Below, one piece after another: positions 17,597-26,894 of a stretch of 44,060 nucleotides of DNA. Positions within the stretch are counted from its first letter, which is position 1; each line of letters opens with the position of its first letter. Made by a program: the position numbers and the translations under genes. Location: the NCBI GenBank assembly GCA_017443465.1, contig JAFRXO010000031.1, forward strand, positions 1-44,060, given 5' to 3'. This DNA comes from Bacteroidales bacterium (GTDB lineage Bacteria; Bacteroidota; Bacteroidia; Bacteroidales; UBA932). The notes beneath the pieces are model-generated. The model saw only the letters and a list, made by a program, of their open reading frames with translations. It did no database searches and was not told where the DNA came from.

Positions 17597-18835
17597 TCAA
17601 AGATACGAATATTCTCCATTTATCAAAATCTGCCCTATGAAAGGAGTGTGATGCAGGTAGGGGATTGAAGCGATGCTCCGGAAAGAGGGCTTCGTGATTA
17701 TCAGGTTGGCTTTCTTTCCGGGAGTTATCGATCCGCATATGTCGCTCACTCCCATTGCATATGCCGAATTGAGGGTGACCGCGTTGAATACCTGGGCGGG
17801 AGTCAGCCTCATCCGGATGCATCCCAGCGCCATTACGAAGCGCATGTCTCCCGAAGGAGAGGATCCCGGATTGTAGTCTGATGCCAGGGCGATCCCCAGT
17901 CCGGCATCTATGAAACCTTTGGCGTTGCCATATGGCTCCCTGAGGAAGAAGGAGGAGCCTGGAAGCATAGTCGGCATGGTCGCGGTGCCCCTGAGGCAGT
18001 TTATTTCCGCTTCGGTAGTGCGCTCGAGGTGGTCGGCAGAGAGGGCCCCGTGCTTCACGGCGACCTGGACTCCTCCGCTGCAGGAGAGCTGGTTGGCGTG
18101 GAGCTTGACTTTCATCCCGTACTTTTCTCCTGCGCTGAGTATGCGGTCGGTGTCCCGGACTGAAAAGAATCCTTCCTCGCAGAAAACGTCTATGAAGTCT
18201 GCCAGATTCTCCCCGGCGACACGCGGAACCATCTCATTACAGACAAGTTGCACATATGTCTCCTTGTCCGTGTCCCTCGGTACTGCGTGCGCCCCGAGGA
18301 AAGTGGAGCGGACTGCTGCGGCCACGCTTTCCCGAATGCGCCTGATAACCCGGAGCATCTTAAGCTCATCTTCGGTACTGAGTCCGTAACCGCTCTTGAT
18401 CTCCATGGCTCCGGTGCCCATTGCCATCATTTCCCTGACCCTCGACATGCTCTGCTCATACAGCTCGTCTTCGGAAGTCTCATGGAGCCTGTCGGCCGAG
18501 TTGAGTATGCCTCCTCCGCGTGCTGCGATCTGGGCATATGACAAGCCCCTGATCTTGTCCTCGAATTCTCCTTCCCGGCTCCCGGCATAGACGATGTGGG
18601 TGTGGGAATCGCAGAATGAAGGCATCACAATGGCTCCTTCGGCGTCTATGGTCCGGTCAGCTCCGGTCAGCGGACTGCCGACGGCAGGACCGAAACCGGA
18701 GATGATCTCTCCGTCAACCAGCAGCCAGGCATTTTCGATGCAGCCCACTTCATCCATATGCGTCCCTTCCTTGCGGAGGACGCCTTCTGGGACGATTCCG
18801 GCCAGCAGACCTATGTTCTTGATGAGGGTTTTCAC
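17597..18835 (-). CDS. hutI: Imidazolonepropionase
   Basis: HutI hydrolyses 4-imidazolone-5-propionate to N-formimino-L-glutamate, the third step of histidine breakdown. The 412 residues show the amidohydrolase metal motif DSHTHIVYAG, an ARGGGI loop, KSGYGLSTEDELK, the His-containing KLHANQLS and ADHLE segments, and ASDYNPGSSPSGDM near the C-terminus. The start is GTG (18833-18835), overlapping the hutH TAG by one base, so translation is coupled. It is the last gene of the four-gene hut operon, and its 3' end contains the promoter of the next gene. Confidence 0.96.
   Translation of the reverse strand: MKTLIKNIGLLAGIVPEGVLRKEGTHMDEVGCIENAWLLVDGEIISGFGPAVGSPLTGADRTIDAEGAIVMPSFCDSHTHIVYAGSREGEFEDKIRGLSYAQIAARGGGILNSADRLHETSEDELYEQSMSRVREMMAMGTGAMEIKSGYGLSTEDELKMLRVIRRIRESVAAAVRSTFLGAHAVPRDTDKETYVQLVCNEMVPRVAGENLADFIDVFCEEGFFSVRDTDRILSAGEKYGMKVKLHANQLSCSGGVQVAVKHGALSADHLERTTEAEINCLRGTATMPTMLPGSSFFLREPYGNAKGFIDAGLGIALASDYNPGSSPSGDMRFVMALGCIRMRLTPAQVFNAVTLNSAYAMGVSDICGSITPGKKANLIITKPSFRSIASIPYLHHTPFIGQILINGEYSYL
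17598..17628 (-). promoter_or_regulatory. Promoter of the EF-hand membrane protein gene, inside the 3' end of hutI
   Basis: The minus strand carries TTTTG (17624-17628), an 18-nt spacer and TATCTTTG (17598-17605). The -7 box overlaps the hutI stop codon (17597-17599), giving a leader of about 40 nt to the start at 17552. Confidence 0.7.
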
Positions 18836-20340
18836 TACAGTATGTTTTCCGAGAACCTGAAATAATCCTCACGCCTGAGGAATTCGATTGAAGACATGAT
18901 CAGCGGGTGGAAATAGGTGTCCGTGTCCACGAACGGGACTTCCTTCCGGTAGTCGGCGATGATTTCCTCGAGAAGGGGAGATGTCTTCGCAGGGCGCCTG
19001 AAATCGATGGCCTGGGCCGCGTTCATCAGCTCTATGGCGAGGACCCTTTCGCAGTTGTCGGCTATCTTGACCAGCTTCGTGGCAGAATTGGAGCCCATGC
19101 TGACATGGTCTTCCTGGCCCTGGGAAGAGGGGATTGAGTCTACCGAGGCCGGCCAGGAGTACATCTTGTTCTGGCTGACTATCGAAGCCGCGGTGTACTG
19201 GGGGATCATGAAACCGCTGTTGAGTCCGGGCTTCGCCACCAGGAAACGGGGCAGTCCGCGGTCTCCGGATATGAGCTGGTAAGTGCGCCTCTCAGAGATG
19301 TTTGAGAGCTCTGAAAGGGCTATCCCGAGGGCGTCCATCGGGATGGCGATGGGCTCTCCGTGGAAGTTTCCGGCGGATATGATCATGTCCTCGTCCGGGA
19401 ATATGTTCGGATTGTCCGTGGCGGAGTTGATCTCGTTTTCAATGACCGACCGGACGTATCTGATGTTGTCTTTCACGGCACCGTGGACCTGGGGGATGCA
19501 GCGGAAGGAATATGGGTCCTGGACATGTACTTTGTCCCTCCTGATGAGTTCGCTGCCCTGGAGGATCTTCATGAACCTCTCGGCCGTGTCAAGCTGCCCG
19601 GTGTGAGTGCGGAGCTTGTGGGTCAGGGGGAGGAAGGGTTCAATGCGGCCGTCAAATGCGTCAAGCGACATCGCGCCTATGATGTCAGCCCATTTGGAGA
19701 GCCGGTAGCTCTTGATAAGGGACCAGCAGGCGTGAGCGCTCATGAACTGGGTCCCGTTGAGGAGGGCGAGTCCTTCTTTCGACTGGAGGACAAGGGGTTC
19801 CCATCCCATCTGTTTCCACACTTCGGCGGAGGGGCGGATCCGGCCTTTCCATCTGACTTCTCCCATTCCGATCAGCGGCAGGGACATATGCGCAAGCGGG
19901 ACGAGGTCTCCGGAGGCTCCGAGGGAGCCCTGGGTGTAAACCACAGGGATGATGTCGTTGTTGTACATGTCCAGAAGGCGCTGCACGGTAATGAGCTGCG
20001 CCCCGGAATGGCCATATGAAAGGGACTGTGCCTTGAGAAGGAGCATTATCCGGACTATGTCGGGATTTACTTCTTCCCCGGTGCCGCAGGCATGTGACAT
20101 TACCAGGTTATGCTGCAGCTGTGAAAGCTGGTCCTCAGGGATGGTGATGTTGCACAGGGAGCCGAAGCCCGTGGTCACTCCGTAAACCGGACGGCCGATG
20201 TCTTCCATCTTGCTGTCCAGGTATTTCCGGCATTTTATTATGGCCTCTTCGGCTTCTTTGGATATACGGATCTCTTCGTGGTTCTCGATTATTTCCTTGA
20301 TCTCGTCGAGATAGATATGCTTAAAATTGATCTCACGCAT
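18835..20340 (-). CDS. hutH: Histidine ammonia-lyase
   Basis: HutH removes ammonia from L-histidine to give urocanate, the first step of the pathway. The 501-residue protein carries the GSLGASGDLVPLAH motif whose Ala142-Ser143-Gly144 cyclise to the MIO electrophile; YGVTTGFGSL (53-62) with its catalytic Tyr and the later SSQGQEDHVSMG segment are also present. The start overlaps the 3' end of hutU by 8 bp and its stop overlaps hutI by 1 nt. Confidence 0.97.
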   Translation of the reverse strand: MREINFKHIYLDEIKEIIENHEEIRISKEAEEAIIKCRKYLDSKMEDIGRPVYGVTTGFGSLCNITIPEDQLSQLQHNLVMSHACGTGEEVNPDIVRIMLLLKAQSLSYGHSGAQLITVQRLLDMYNNDIIPVVYTQGSLGASGDLVPLAHMSLPLIGMGEVRWKGRIRPSAEVWKQMGWEPLVLQSKEGLALLNGTQFMSAHACWSLIKSYRLSKWADIIGAMSLDAFDGRIEPFLPLTHKLRTHTGQLDTAERFMKILQGSELIRRDKVHVQDPYSFRCIPQVHGAVKDNIRYVRSVIENEINSATDNPNIFPDEDMIISAGNFHGEPIAIPMDALGIALSELSNISERRTYQLISGDRGLPRFLVAKPGLNSGFMIPQYTAASIVSQNKMYSWPASVDSIPSSQGQEDHVSMGSNSATKLVKIADNCERVLAIELMNAAQAIDFRRPAKTSPLLEEIIADYRKEVPFVDTDTYFHPLIMSSIEFLRREDYFRFSENIL

Positions 20341-22372
20341 TGCAATCAGTCTGTTCTAGTGCTTTTTCTATTATGTTCTTGTCGGCCAAATGCGGCATTG
20401 TTATGCATAGTGACGGGGTCCTTCCCATCTCCCGGAGCGCGGCGTGCATGGCCCCTTCGTTCCGGGCCCAGCTCCTTCTGGCGATCCCGTTGTTGACGTC
20501 CCAGAAAAGCATCTGGCGGATGTGGCGCTCAGAGTCTTCCGACCCGTCTATCACCATTCCGAAGCCTCCGTTGATGACTTCTCCCCATCCGACTCCGCCT
20601 CCGTTGTGGATTGAAACCCAGGTGGCTCCGCGGAAGGAGTCTCCTATTACGTTCTGTACGGCCATGTCGGCGGTGAAGCGGGAGCCGTCATATATGTTGG
20701 ATGTCTCCCTGAACGGGGAATCGGTTCCCGAGACGTCGTGGTGGTCGCGGCCCAGGACTACCGGGCCGTGGAGGCGTCCATCGCGGATAGCTTCGTTGAA
20801 AGCCAGGGCTATCTTCGTGCGGCCTTCGCAGTCGGCATAGAGAATCCTGGCCTGTGAGCCTACTACCAGGTGGTTGCGGCCGGCCTCCTCGATCCATTTC
20901 ACGTTGTCATGCATCTGGCCACGGATCTCCTCCGGTGCGGATGCGGACTCTTCCAGAAGGACTTTGACCGCCAGTTCGTCGGTAAGTGCCAGGTCGTCCT
21001 CCCTCTCGCTCATGCACACCCAGCGGAACGGTCCGAAACCGTAGTCGAAATACATCGGGCCCATGATGTCCTGGACATATGAAGGATAACGGAACGATCC
21101 GTCCCCGAGGAGTATGTCGGCTCCTGCGCGGGAGGACTCCAGGAGGAAGGCGTTGCCATAGTCGAAGAAGTACATTCCCTTGGCAGTCAGGCGGTTGATA
21201 GCGGCTACCTGGCGCCTCAGGGAGGCATATACAGCTTCTCTGAATTCTTGCGGAGCCTCGGCCATCATCTTCTTGCTCTCCTCCAGGGTGTATCCTGCGG
21301 GGTAGTAGCCCCCTGCGAAGGGATTGTGGAGGGATGTCTGGTCAGACCCCAGGTCGACGTTGATCCCTTCGTCTGCAAGTCTTTCCCAGAGATCCACGAC
21401 GTTCCCGACATATGCCAGGGAAACAGTCTCCTTCCCGTCGACGGCTTTGCGGATGCGCCCGACAAGGCTGTCGAGGTCTTCATGGAGTTCATCCACCCAG
21501 CCCTGGTCGAAGCGCTTGCGCGCGGCCAGCGGATTGATTTCAGCTGTGACGCTGACGACTCCTGCTATGTTTCCCGCTTTAGGCTGGGCACCGGACATTC
21601 CACCGAGTCCGGAAGTGACGAAAAGCATTCCGTGCCTCTGCTCTTCCGTTCCCTGGAGGCCTCTCTTGCGGAGCTGTTTCCGGGCAGCGTTCATTACCGT
21701 AATTGTCGTCCCGTGGACTATTCCCTGAGGCCCTATGTACATCCAGGAACCGGCTGTCATCTGCCCGTACTGGCTGACTCCCATGGCGTTGAACCTCTCC
21801 CAGTTGTCCTGGGAGGAGTAGTTCGGGATTACCATTCCGTTGGTTATTACCGCCCTGGGAGCATCCTTGTGGCTCGGGAAAAGCCCCATAGGGAATCCGC
21901 TGTACATGGCCAGAGTCTGGTCCTCGGTCATGTTGGCCAGGTACTGCATCGTGAGGCGGTACTGCGCCCAGTTCTGGAAAGCCGCGCCGTTGCCTCCGTA
22001 GATTATGAGTTCGTGGGGATGCTGGGCTACCCTTTCGTCCAGGTTGTTCTGGATCATGGCCATCATTGCGGCCGCCTGAGGGCATTTTGCGGGATATTCC
22101 TCAATCGGACGCGCATATATCTTATAATCCGGACGGAAGCGGTACATGTAGATGCGTCCATATGCCTTCAGCTCCCGGGCGAATTCGGGTGCGAGGACGG
22201 AGTGGAATTTCTCGGGGAAATAGCGCAGCGCGTTCCGCAGTGCGAGCTCTTTTTCCGCTTTTGTGAGGATGTCTTTGCGTTTTGGCGCGTGGTTGATGTC
22301 CGGGTCGTAAGGTTTGGGGTCGGGCAGGGTGTCCTGGGGGATCCCGGCGAGAACTTCTTCCTTGAATGTCAT
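20333..22372 (-). CDS. hutU: Urocanate hydratase
   Basis: HutU adds water to urocanate using tightly bound NAD+ as electrophile, giving imidazolone propionate. At 679 residues it is longer than the roughly 550-residue proteobacterial enzymes and matches the long form seen in Bacteroidota and some Firmicutes. Characteristic blocks are GGNGAAFQNWAQYRL, TSGLGGMSGAQPKAGNIAG, DLGSDQTSLHNPF, DYGNAFLLESSRAGA and GGVGWGEVINGGFG. It lies 8 nt after ftcD. Confidence 0.96.
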   Translation of the reverse strand: MTFKEEVLAGIPQDTLPDPKPYDPDINHAPKRKDILTKAEKELALRNALRYFPEKFHSVLAPEFARELKAYGRIYMYRFRPDYKIYARPIEEYPAKCPQAAAMMAMIQNNLDERVAQHPHELIIYGGNGAAFQNWAQYRLTMQYLANMTEDQTLAMYSGFPMGLFPSHKDAPRAVITNGMVIPNYSSQDNWERFNAMGVSQYGQMTAGSWMYIGPQGIVHGTTITVMNAARKQLRKRGLQGTEEQRHGMLFVTSGLGGMSGAQPKAGNIAGVVSVTAEINPLAARKRFDQGWVDELHEDLDSLVGRIRKAVDGKETVSLAYVGNVVDLWERLADEGINVDLGSDQTSLHNPFAGGYYPAGYTLEESKKMMAEAPQEFREAVYASLRRQVAAINRLTAKGMYFFDYGNAFLLESSRAGADILLGDGSFRYPSYVQDIMGPMYFDYGFGPFRWVCMSEREDDLALTDELAVKVLLEESASAPEEIRGQMHDNVKWIEEAGRNHLVVGSQARILYADCEGRTKIALAFNEAIRDGRLHGPVVLGRDHHDVSGTDSPFRETSNIYDGSRFTADMAVQNVIGDSFRGATWVSIHNGGGVGWGEVINGGFGMVIDGSEDSERHIRQMLFWDVNNGIARRSWARNEGAMHAALREMGRTPSLCITMPHLADKNIIEKALEQTDCNA

Positions 22373-22380
22373 GTCTGGTG

Positions 22381-24087
22381 TTATTTCAATGTAGCTTCTA
22401 TTTCTTCTGCCTGCTTTATCAGTTTTTCCGCAAGGCAGCGGTCTTCAAGGGATTCAGCGTTTATCTTGACGTTGAGGGCCGCTCCTTTTATGGCTGCGCG
22501 CGCAGCGAGGGATGCGACTCCTGCGTCCGAGGCCGAATTGGGATTTCCGTCCCTGGCCATCGCCTCGGCGATCGGGAGTACCTTCGCGGCTGCTTTCATG
22601 GTCTCCAGGGGCACCTGCGCTGCATTCAGCGTGGCTTCCTCGATCGCAGCGCTGCGGGCCGCAATCTCCTCGGCGGAGGACTTGGGCATCGCATATGCTT
22701 CCATTATCCTGTTGAATGCCCTGGTGTCTTCGTCCACGAGGCGGAGCAGTTCTCCCATCACTTCCTGGCCTTTTTCCGCCCACTTCGAGAATTCTTCCCA
22801 GCGGTCGTCCCAGCCGCGTTTCCCGGCGCTGAGATTGGCTACCATGGTGGCCAGTGCCGCGCCCAGGGCTCCCATAAGGGCGGAGACGCTTCCTCCTCCG
22901 GGGGCCGGTGACTCGGATGCGGTCTCATATGCGAAATCTTTGACTCTCATCCGTATAAGTTTCTCCCGCTGAGTCGCTTCCTCCTCGTCTTCCATTACGT
23001 ATTCTATGACTTTCTTCTTGGGTTCGAAGGGCTTCAGGTCGGAAAGTCCCATTGACCGTGATGCAATCTTGATGAGTTCTTCTTCGCTTACCCCGCTGCT
23101 CCGCTTCTGTTTGTGGAGGAAGTATTTTCCGGCTTCGATGAGCACCCTCTTTGGAACCAGGCCTATGATTTCAGTCCCGGTTACCCGCATGCCGCGTTCA
23201 TTTGCAGCCCTGCTTACCTCGTCGAAGGCTTTGTGGAGGGGAGTGGCGTTGATGTCGGTTATGTTCATGCTGACCTGGGCGATCCCGTACTCCGGGATGA
23301 ACCAGCCTATGGCCTTGCATCCTTTGAGGGTGCCGGGCTGCCATATGGGATTTCCGTCAGCGTCTTTGAGGATCTTTCCTGCGGGATTGCCGCCCTCGCG
23401 GAGTTTGCGTCCCTTTTCGCGGACGTCGAACGCTACTGCCATTGCACGGCGGGTAGAAGTGGTGTTGAGGTTGAAATTGACCGCAATGAGGAAGTCCCTG
23501 GCGCCGACATTGCTGGCTCCGCATCTGGATATGGTCTCCCATTGGGCCTTTTCGTCTTCGGTGCGCATGCATGGATCGGCATGGAATGTCTCAGGTCCGA
23601 AATCGGGCTTGCGGAGCGGGTCGGACATTTTCTCTTCGAGGGCTTCATATTCTCCGGCCCTGCAGACTGCCAGGTTCTTTCTCTCGCTCTTGAATGCGCT
23701 GGCTTCGTAGCAGTAGCATGGGATGCCCAGTTCTTTCCACATCCTTTCCGCGAGTTTCCTGGCGAGTTCCGCGCACTCTTCAAGTGTGATTCCGGCTACC
23801 GGGACAAGAGGCAGGACGTCTATCGCTCCTGAGCGGGGGTGTGCCCCGTGATGCCTGCGCATGTCGATCAGTTCGGCCGCTTTCCGGCATCCCTGGAAGG
23901 CAGCTTCGCAGACCGCCTCCGGCGATCCGGTGAATGTTACTACTGTCCTGTTGGTGGCTTCTCCGGGGTCTACATTGAGGACCTTGATGCCCTCTGCTCC
24001 TGTTGAAATGGCTTCTACAATGCTGTCAATTACTTGTCTGTCACGTCCTTCACTGAAATTCGGGACGCATTCCACTATCCTCTGCAT
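22381..24087 (-). CDS. ftcD: Bifunctional glutamate formimidoyltransferase / formimido-THF cyclodeaminase
   Basis: This fused enzyme moves the formimino group from formiminoglutamate to tetrahydrofolate, releasing glutamate, then deaminates it to 5,10-methenyl-THF. The transferase half (about 1-330) has VECVPNFSEGRD at the start and the catalytic MRRHHGAHPRSG block (His80). The cyclodeaminase half (about 385-568) starts with FAYETASESPAPGGGSVSAL. The domain order matches the vertebrate FTCD fusion. It is the first gene of the ftcD-hutU-hutH-hutI operon, so histidine carbon enters the folate pool rather than being lost as formamide or formate. Confidence 0.95.
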   Translation of the reverse strand: MQRIVECVPNFSEGRDRQVIDSIVEAISTGAEGIKVLNVDPGEATNRTVVTFTGSPEAVCEAAFQGCRKAAELIDMRRHHGAHPRSGAIDVLPLVPVAGITLEECAELARKLAERMWKELGIPCYCYEASAFKSERKNLAVCRAGEYEALEEKMSDPLRKPDFGPETFHADPCMRTEDEKAQWETISRCGASNVGARDFLIAVNFNLNTTSTRRAMAVAFDVREKGRKLREGGNPAGKILKDADGNPIWQPGTLKGCKAIGWFIPEYGIAQVSMNITDINATPLHKAFDEVSRAANERGMRVTGTEIIGLVPKRVLIEAGKYFLHKQKRSSGVSEEELIKIASRSMGLSDLKPFEPKKKVIEYVMEDEEEATQREKLIRMRVKDFAYETASESPAPGGGSVSALMGALGAALATMVANLSAGKRGWDDRWEEFSKWAEKGQEVMGELLRLVDEDTRAFNRIMEAYAMPKSSAEEIAARSAAIEEATLNAAQVPLETMKAAAKVLPIAEAMARDGNPNSASDAGVASLAARAAIKGAALNVKINAESLEDRCLAEKLIKQAEEIEATLK

Positions 24088-24112
24088 CTGAATATTAGTT
24101 TTAATGTGGAAC

Positions 24113-24120
24113 CAAAGTTA
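24113..24120 (-). promoter_or_regulatory. -7 box for the ftcD-hutUHI operon
   Basis: TAACTTTG on the minus strand fits TAnnTTTG and lies 25 nt before the ftcD ATG. No clear -33 TTTG was found, which may indicate dependence on an activator. It sits in a 74-bp divergent intergenic region shared with the phosphatase gene. Confidence 0.5.
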
Positions 24121-24133
24121 AGTTTTTTTTTAG

Positions 24134-24141
24134 TATTTTTG
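24134..24141 (+). promoter_or_regulatory. -7 box for the alkaline phosphatase gene
   Basis: TATTTTTG fits TAnnTTTG, 20 nt before the ATG at 24162. The upstream region is a T-tract and the -33 element is weak. Confidence 0.5.
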
Positions 24142-24161
24142 GCCTAAATATACCTATTAGA

Positions 24162-25820
24162 ATGAAAGCATTGAAATTTATTGCCGCGGCCATCATCGTT
24201 TCCATGGCTGTCGCATGTACCTCCGCAACTAAACCCGGAGTTCCTGAGAAAGTCAAGCCGACAAAGAACCTGATCGTCATGGTCCCGGACGGTACGTCCA
24301 CAAGTCTCCTGGCAGTTGCCCGGTGGTACCAAAGATACATGACTGATTCCCTGGAATGGAAACTTAACCTGGATCCGTGGCTCTGCGGATTCGTCCAGAG
24401 CCGCCTGTCAGATGCCATCATCCCGGATTCCGCTCCGGCTATGTCAGGATATATGACCGGCGTCCCTTCCCGGGCCGGGAACATCTCGATCTATCCTTTG
24501 CCGCATGAGGGCCAGGATGTCGTACCTACGGACCCGGACAGGGCATATCAGCCCGCCGCTACGGTCCTCGAGGCTGCACAGATCCTTAAGAACAAAGCCG
24601 TAGGCGTTGCCGTTACGTGCTATTTTCCGCATGCTACTCCGGCTGCTACTGCCGCCCACACTGCATCAAGGGGCCGTTACCAGGACATCGCCTACCAGAT
24701 GGCATCCCATGGCCTGGACGTTATCTTCGGCGGCGGGAGCCGTTATATCAATGATGAGATCCGTGGGATAGCCGCCAAAGAGGGCGTCACCGTCGCAATC
24801 GATGACCTGGATGCTTTCCGCTCTGCCGAGGGCAAGACATGGGCTATCTTCAACAGCAGCAACATGGATTTCGAAATGGACAGGGATCCCAAGGACGAAC
24901 CTTCGCTTTCCGAGATGACGGAGAAGGCCATTGAGATCCTTTCGAAGGACAAGAACGGTTTCTTCCTGATGGTCGAGGGCAGCAAGGTAGACAGTGGTGC
25001 CCACTCAAAGGATCCTATCGAGACCATTACGGAGTTCCTGGAATTCGACAAGGCATTCGGCAAGGCTCTCGAGTTCGCTAAGAAGAACGGGAATACGACT
25101 GTCGTCGTCCTTCCGGACCACGGTAATTCGGGTATTACCCTGGGTGATGCGAACTACAAGGGCTATTCCAGCAAGGGGCCGGATTCCATGTTTGTGAACA
25201 TGAAGAATTACAAGATGTCTTCATCCAAATTGACTTCCCTGATGCGCGACACCGAGGACAGTGAAATGGTTGAGGTCTTCAAGAAATGGACTGGAATCGA
25301 CCTTAAACCGGCTGAGATCACCCTGCTCAGGCGCGGTCTCGGACGCATTGAGGACGATTACATGAAAGTCTCAGGTTCCGTCAACCTGCAATCGGTCATA
25401 TGCCAGATCCTGGCTTCCCGCACACACATAGGTTTCACCAGCGGTAACCACACCGGCGAGGATGTCTTCCTGGCAGTTTACAATCCCAATGACCAGAGGC
25501 CCGAAGGCATCATTACCAATACGGAACTGACTGGATATCTGTGCCGTGTCCTCAATTTTGGCAAATCCCTGCAGGATCTTACGGACCAGTATTTCGCTCC
25601 GGCGAAGAAGGTGTTCGAGGGATTCGAGATGAGCACCGAGGACGGGGAGAATTACAAGACCCTGGTGGTGAAGGGCAATGGCCATACGCTTCGCATTCCG
25701 GCATTCCTCTCAGAGGCGGACCTTGACGGCAAGCCTGTCGCGGTCACCCTGCCTACAGTCTACCAGAAAGAGAACGATTCCTTCTACGTGGATTCAGCTT
25801 TGGGCACCCTCCTGAAATAG
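24162..25820 (+). CDS. Alkaline phosphatase family lipoprotein
   Basis: This 552-residue phosphomonoesterase is exported as a lipoprotein: MKALKFIAAAIIVSMAVAC places the lipobox Cys at residue 19. The metal-site Asp lies in VMVPDGTSTS (Asp43) and the nucleophile in PDSAPAMSGYMTG (Ser90, the DSA motif of PhoA-type enzymes). Further metal ligands are likely in MVEGSKVDSGAHSKD, VVVLPDHGNSG and the late SGNHTGEDV segment. It probably releases phosphate from periplasmic or surface substrates. Its last 27 bp overlap the 3' end of the convergent glycosyltransferase gene, leaving no room for a separate terminator. Confidence 0.93.
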   Translation: MKALKFIAAAIIVSMAVACTSATKPGVPEKVKPTKNLIVMVPDGTSTSLLAVARWYQRYMTDSLEWKLNLDPWLCGFVQSRLSDAIIPDSAPAMSGYMTGVPSRAGNISIYPLPHEGQDVVPTDPDRAYQPAATVLEAAQILKNKAVGVAVTCYFPHATPAATAAHTASRGRYQDIAYQMASHGLDVIFGGGSRYINDEIRGIAAKEGVTVAIDDLDAFRSAEGKTWAIFNSSNMDFEMDRDPKDEPSLSEMTEKAIEILSKDKNGFFLMVEGSKVDSGAHSKDPIETITEFLEFDKAFGKALEFAKKNGNTTVVVLPDHGNSGITLGDANYKGYSSKGPDSMFVNMKNYKMSSSKLTSLMRDTEDSEMVEVFKKWTGIDLKPAEITLLRRGLGRIEDDYMKVSGSVNLQSVICQILASRTHIGFTSGNHTGEDVFLAVYNPNDQRPEGIITNTELTGYLCRVLNFGKSLQDLTDQYFAPAKKVFEGFEMSTEDGENYKTLVVKGNGHTLRIPAFLSEADLDGKPVAVTLPTVYQKENDSFYVDSALGTLLK

Positions 25821-26894
25821 AGATTCGTAGATCTTTTCAAGCGAGTCGAGGACGGCGTCGGGGAAGAAGGGCGCAACCTTTTCGCGGCTTTTCTGTCTGA
25901 GGGATTCCAAGGTGCCTTCGTCCTGCATATGGATGAGGGCCCTGATGGCTTCGGCGATTGCTTCCGTGTCTCCCGGAGGAACCAGCAGCCCGTTGTCACT
26001 TCCGACGATTTCAGGGATTCCGCCCACCGGGGTGGAGATAATGGCGCAACCATAGCTCATGGCCTCGAGGATTGAAATAGGCAGCCCCTCGTGGTAGGAG
26101 GGCAGGATGTAAGCCTGTGCCTCCCTGAGAAGGGAAGCCTTCTTTTCACCGGAGACGAATCCTTCGAAAGACACCATTTCGGCGATGGCGAAGCTGGAAA
26201 TCTTTTTCCTCATCCTCGCCTCGTCTCCGCTTCCGCCGATTGCCAGATGGATCCTGTCCTGGAACTCATCGGCGTGGTCATATATGGCTTTGAGGAGGTC
26301 GAAAACCCCTTTCCTCTCACCGATTTCTCCAAGGAAGAGCATATGCAGTAAGCCGTCATTCTGAGGAGCCTCGGAAGGTGCTGACGGGTAGGGGATTATG
26401 TTATTGAGGACGATTGTGCCGTCGACTCCGATGCTCCGGAACCATTCCTGCCATGACCGGGAAAGGACGATTACGGCATCCGCTTTTCTGAGGGAACGGA
26501 GTATCCTGGATTTCCGGTGCAGGGGACTTTCTGCCCAGTACTCCTTGAAGCGGGAACCGTGGATATGCATTATCACCTTCCGGCCGAGAAGCTTCGCTGC
26601 GCAGGCGTATATCATATGCTTGCCGAATGATCCTCCGGCCGCAGTGTGGATATGCACGATCTTCACACCCCGCAAGGAAAAAAGCATCTTGAAGAATCCT
26701 CCCAGGTCATAGATTATCTTGTCCAGGATGTTCCTCTCGCGGGAAGATGCTACAAAGCGGAAGACCTCGAAGCAGTCGGCATATGTCCGGATGACGGAGA
26801 CGATTCCGCCTGCGTTCCTGTCGCGGAAAGCCTCTCCTATGGTAAGTATCCTTCTGCTTATGGAAGCAGGGATCTTCTTTACGTCAGTTGTCAT
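25794..26894 (-). CDS. Family 4 glycosyltransferase
   Basis: This 366-residue GT-B fold enzyme would transfer a sugar from a nucleotide donor onto a lipid-linked glycan at the inner face of the cytoplasmic membrane. The N-terminal half has HIHTAAGGSFGKHMIYACAA. The C-terminal donor-binding half has FLGEIGERKGVFDLLKAI and the EGLPISILEAMSYGCAIIST motif with the paired Glu residues (retaining mechanism). It is the last gene of the six-gene glycan operon, starts in a 4-bp ATGA overlap with the fucosyltransferase gene, and overlaps the convergent phosphatase gene by 27 bp. Donor and acceptor cannot be read from sequence. Confidence 0.9.
   Translation of the reverse strand: MTTDVKKIPASISRRILTIGEAFRDRNAGGIVSVIRTYADCFEVFRFVASSRERNILDKIIYDLGGFFKMLFSLRGVKIVHIHTAAGGSFGKHMIYACAAKLLGRKVIMHIHGSRFKEYWAESPLHRKSRILRSLRKADAVIVLSRSWQEWFRSIGVDGTIVLNNIIPYPSAPSEAPQNDGLLHMLFLGEIGERKGVFDLLKAIYDHADEFQDRIHLAIGGSGDEARMRKKISSFAIAEMVSFEGFVSGEKKASLLREAQAYILPSYHEGLPISILEAMSYGCAIISTPVGGIPEIVGSDNGLLVPPGDTEAIAEAIRALIHMQDEGTLESLRQKSREKVAPFFPDAVLDSLEKIYESLFQEGAQS

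Noticed and set aside
21248-22972. 574-codon plus-strand ORF antisense to hutU and ftcD
   Set aside because: It is a shadow of two strongly supported minus-strand genes; the product has no recognisable motif and is typical of the antisense frame in GC-rich coding DNA.
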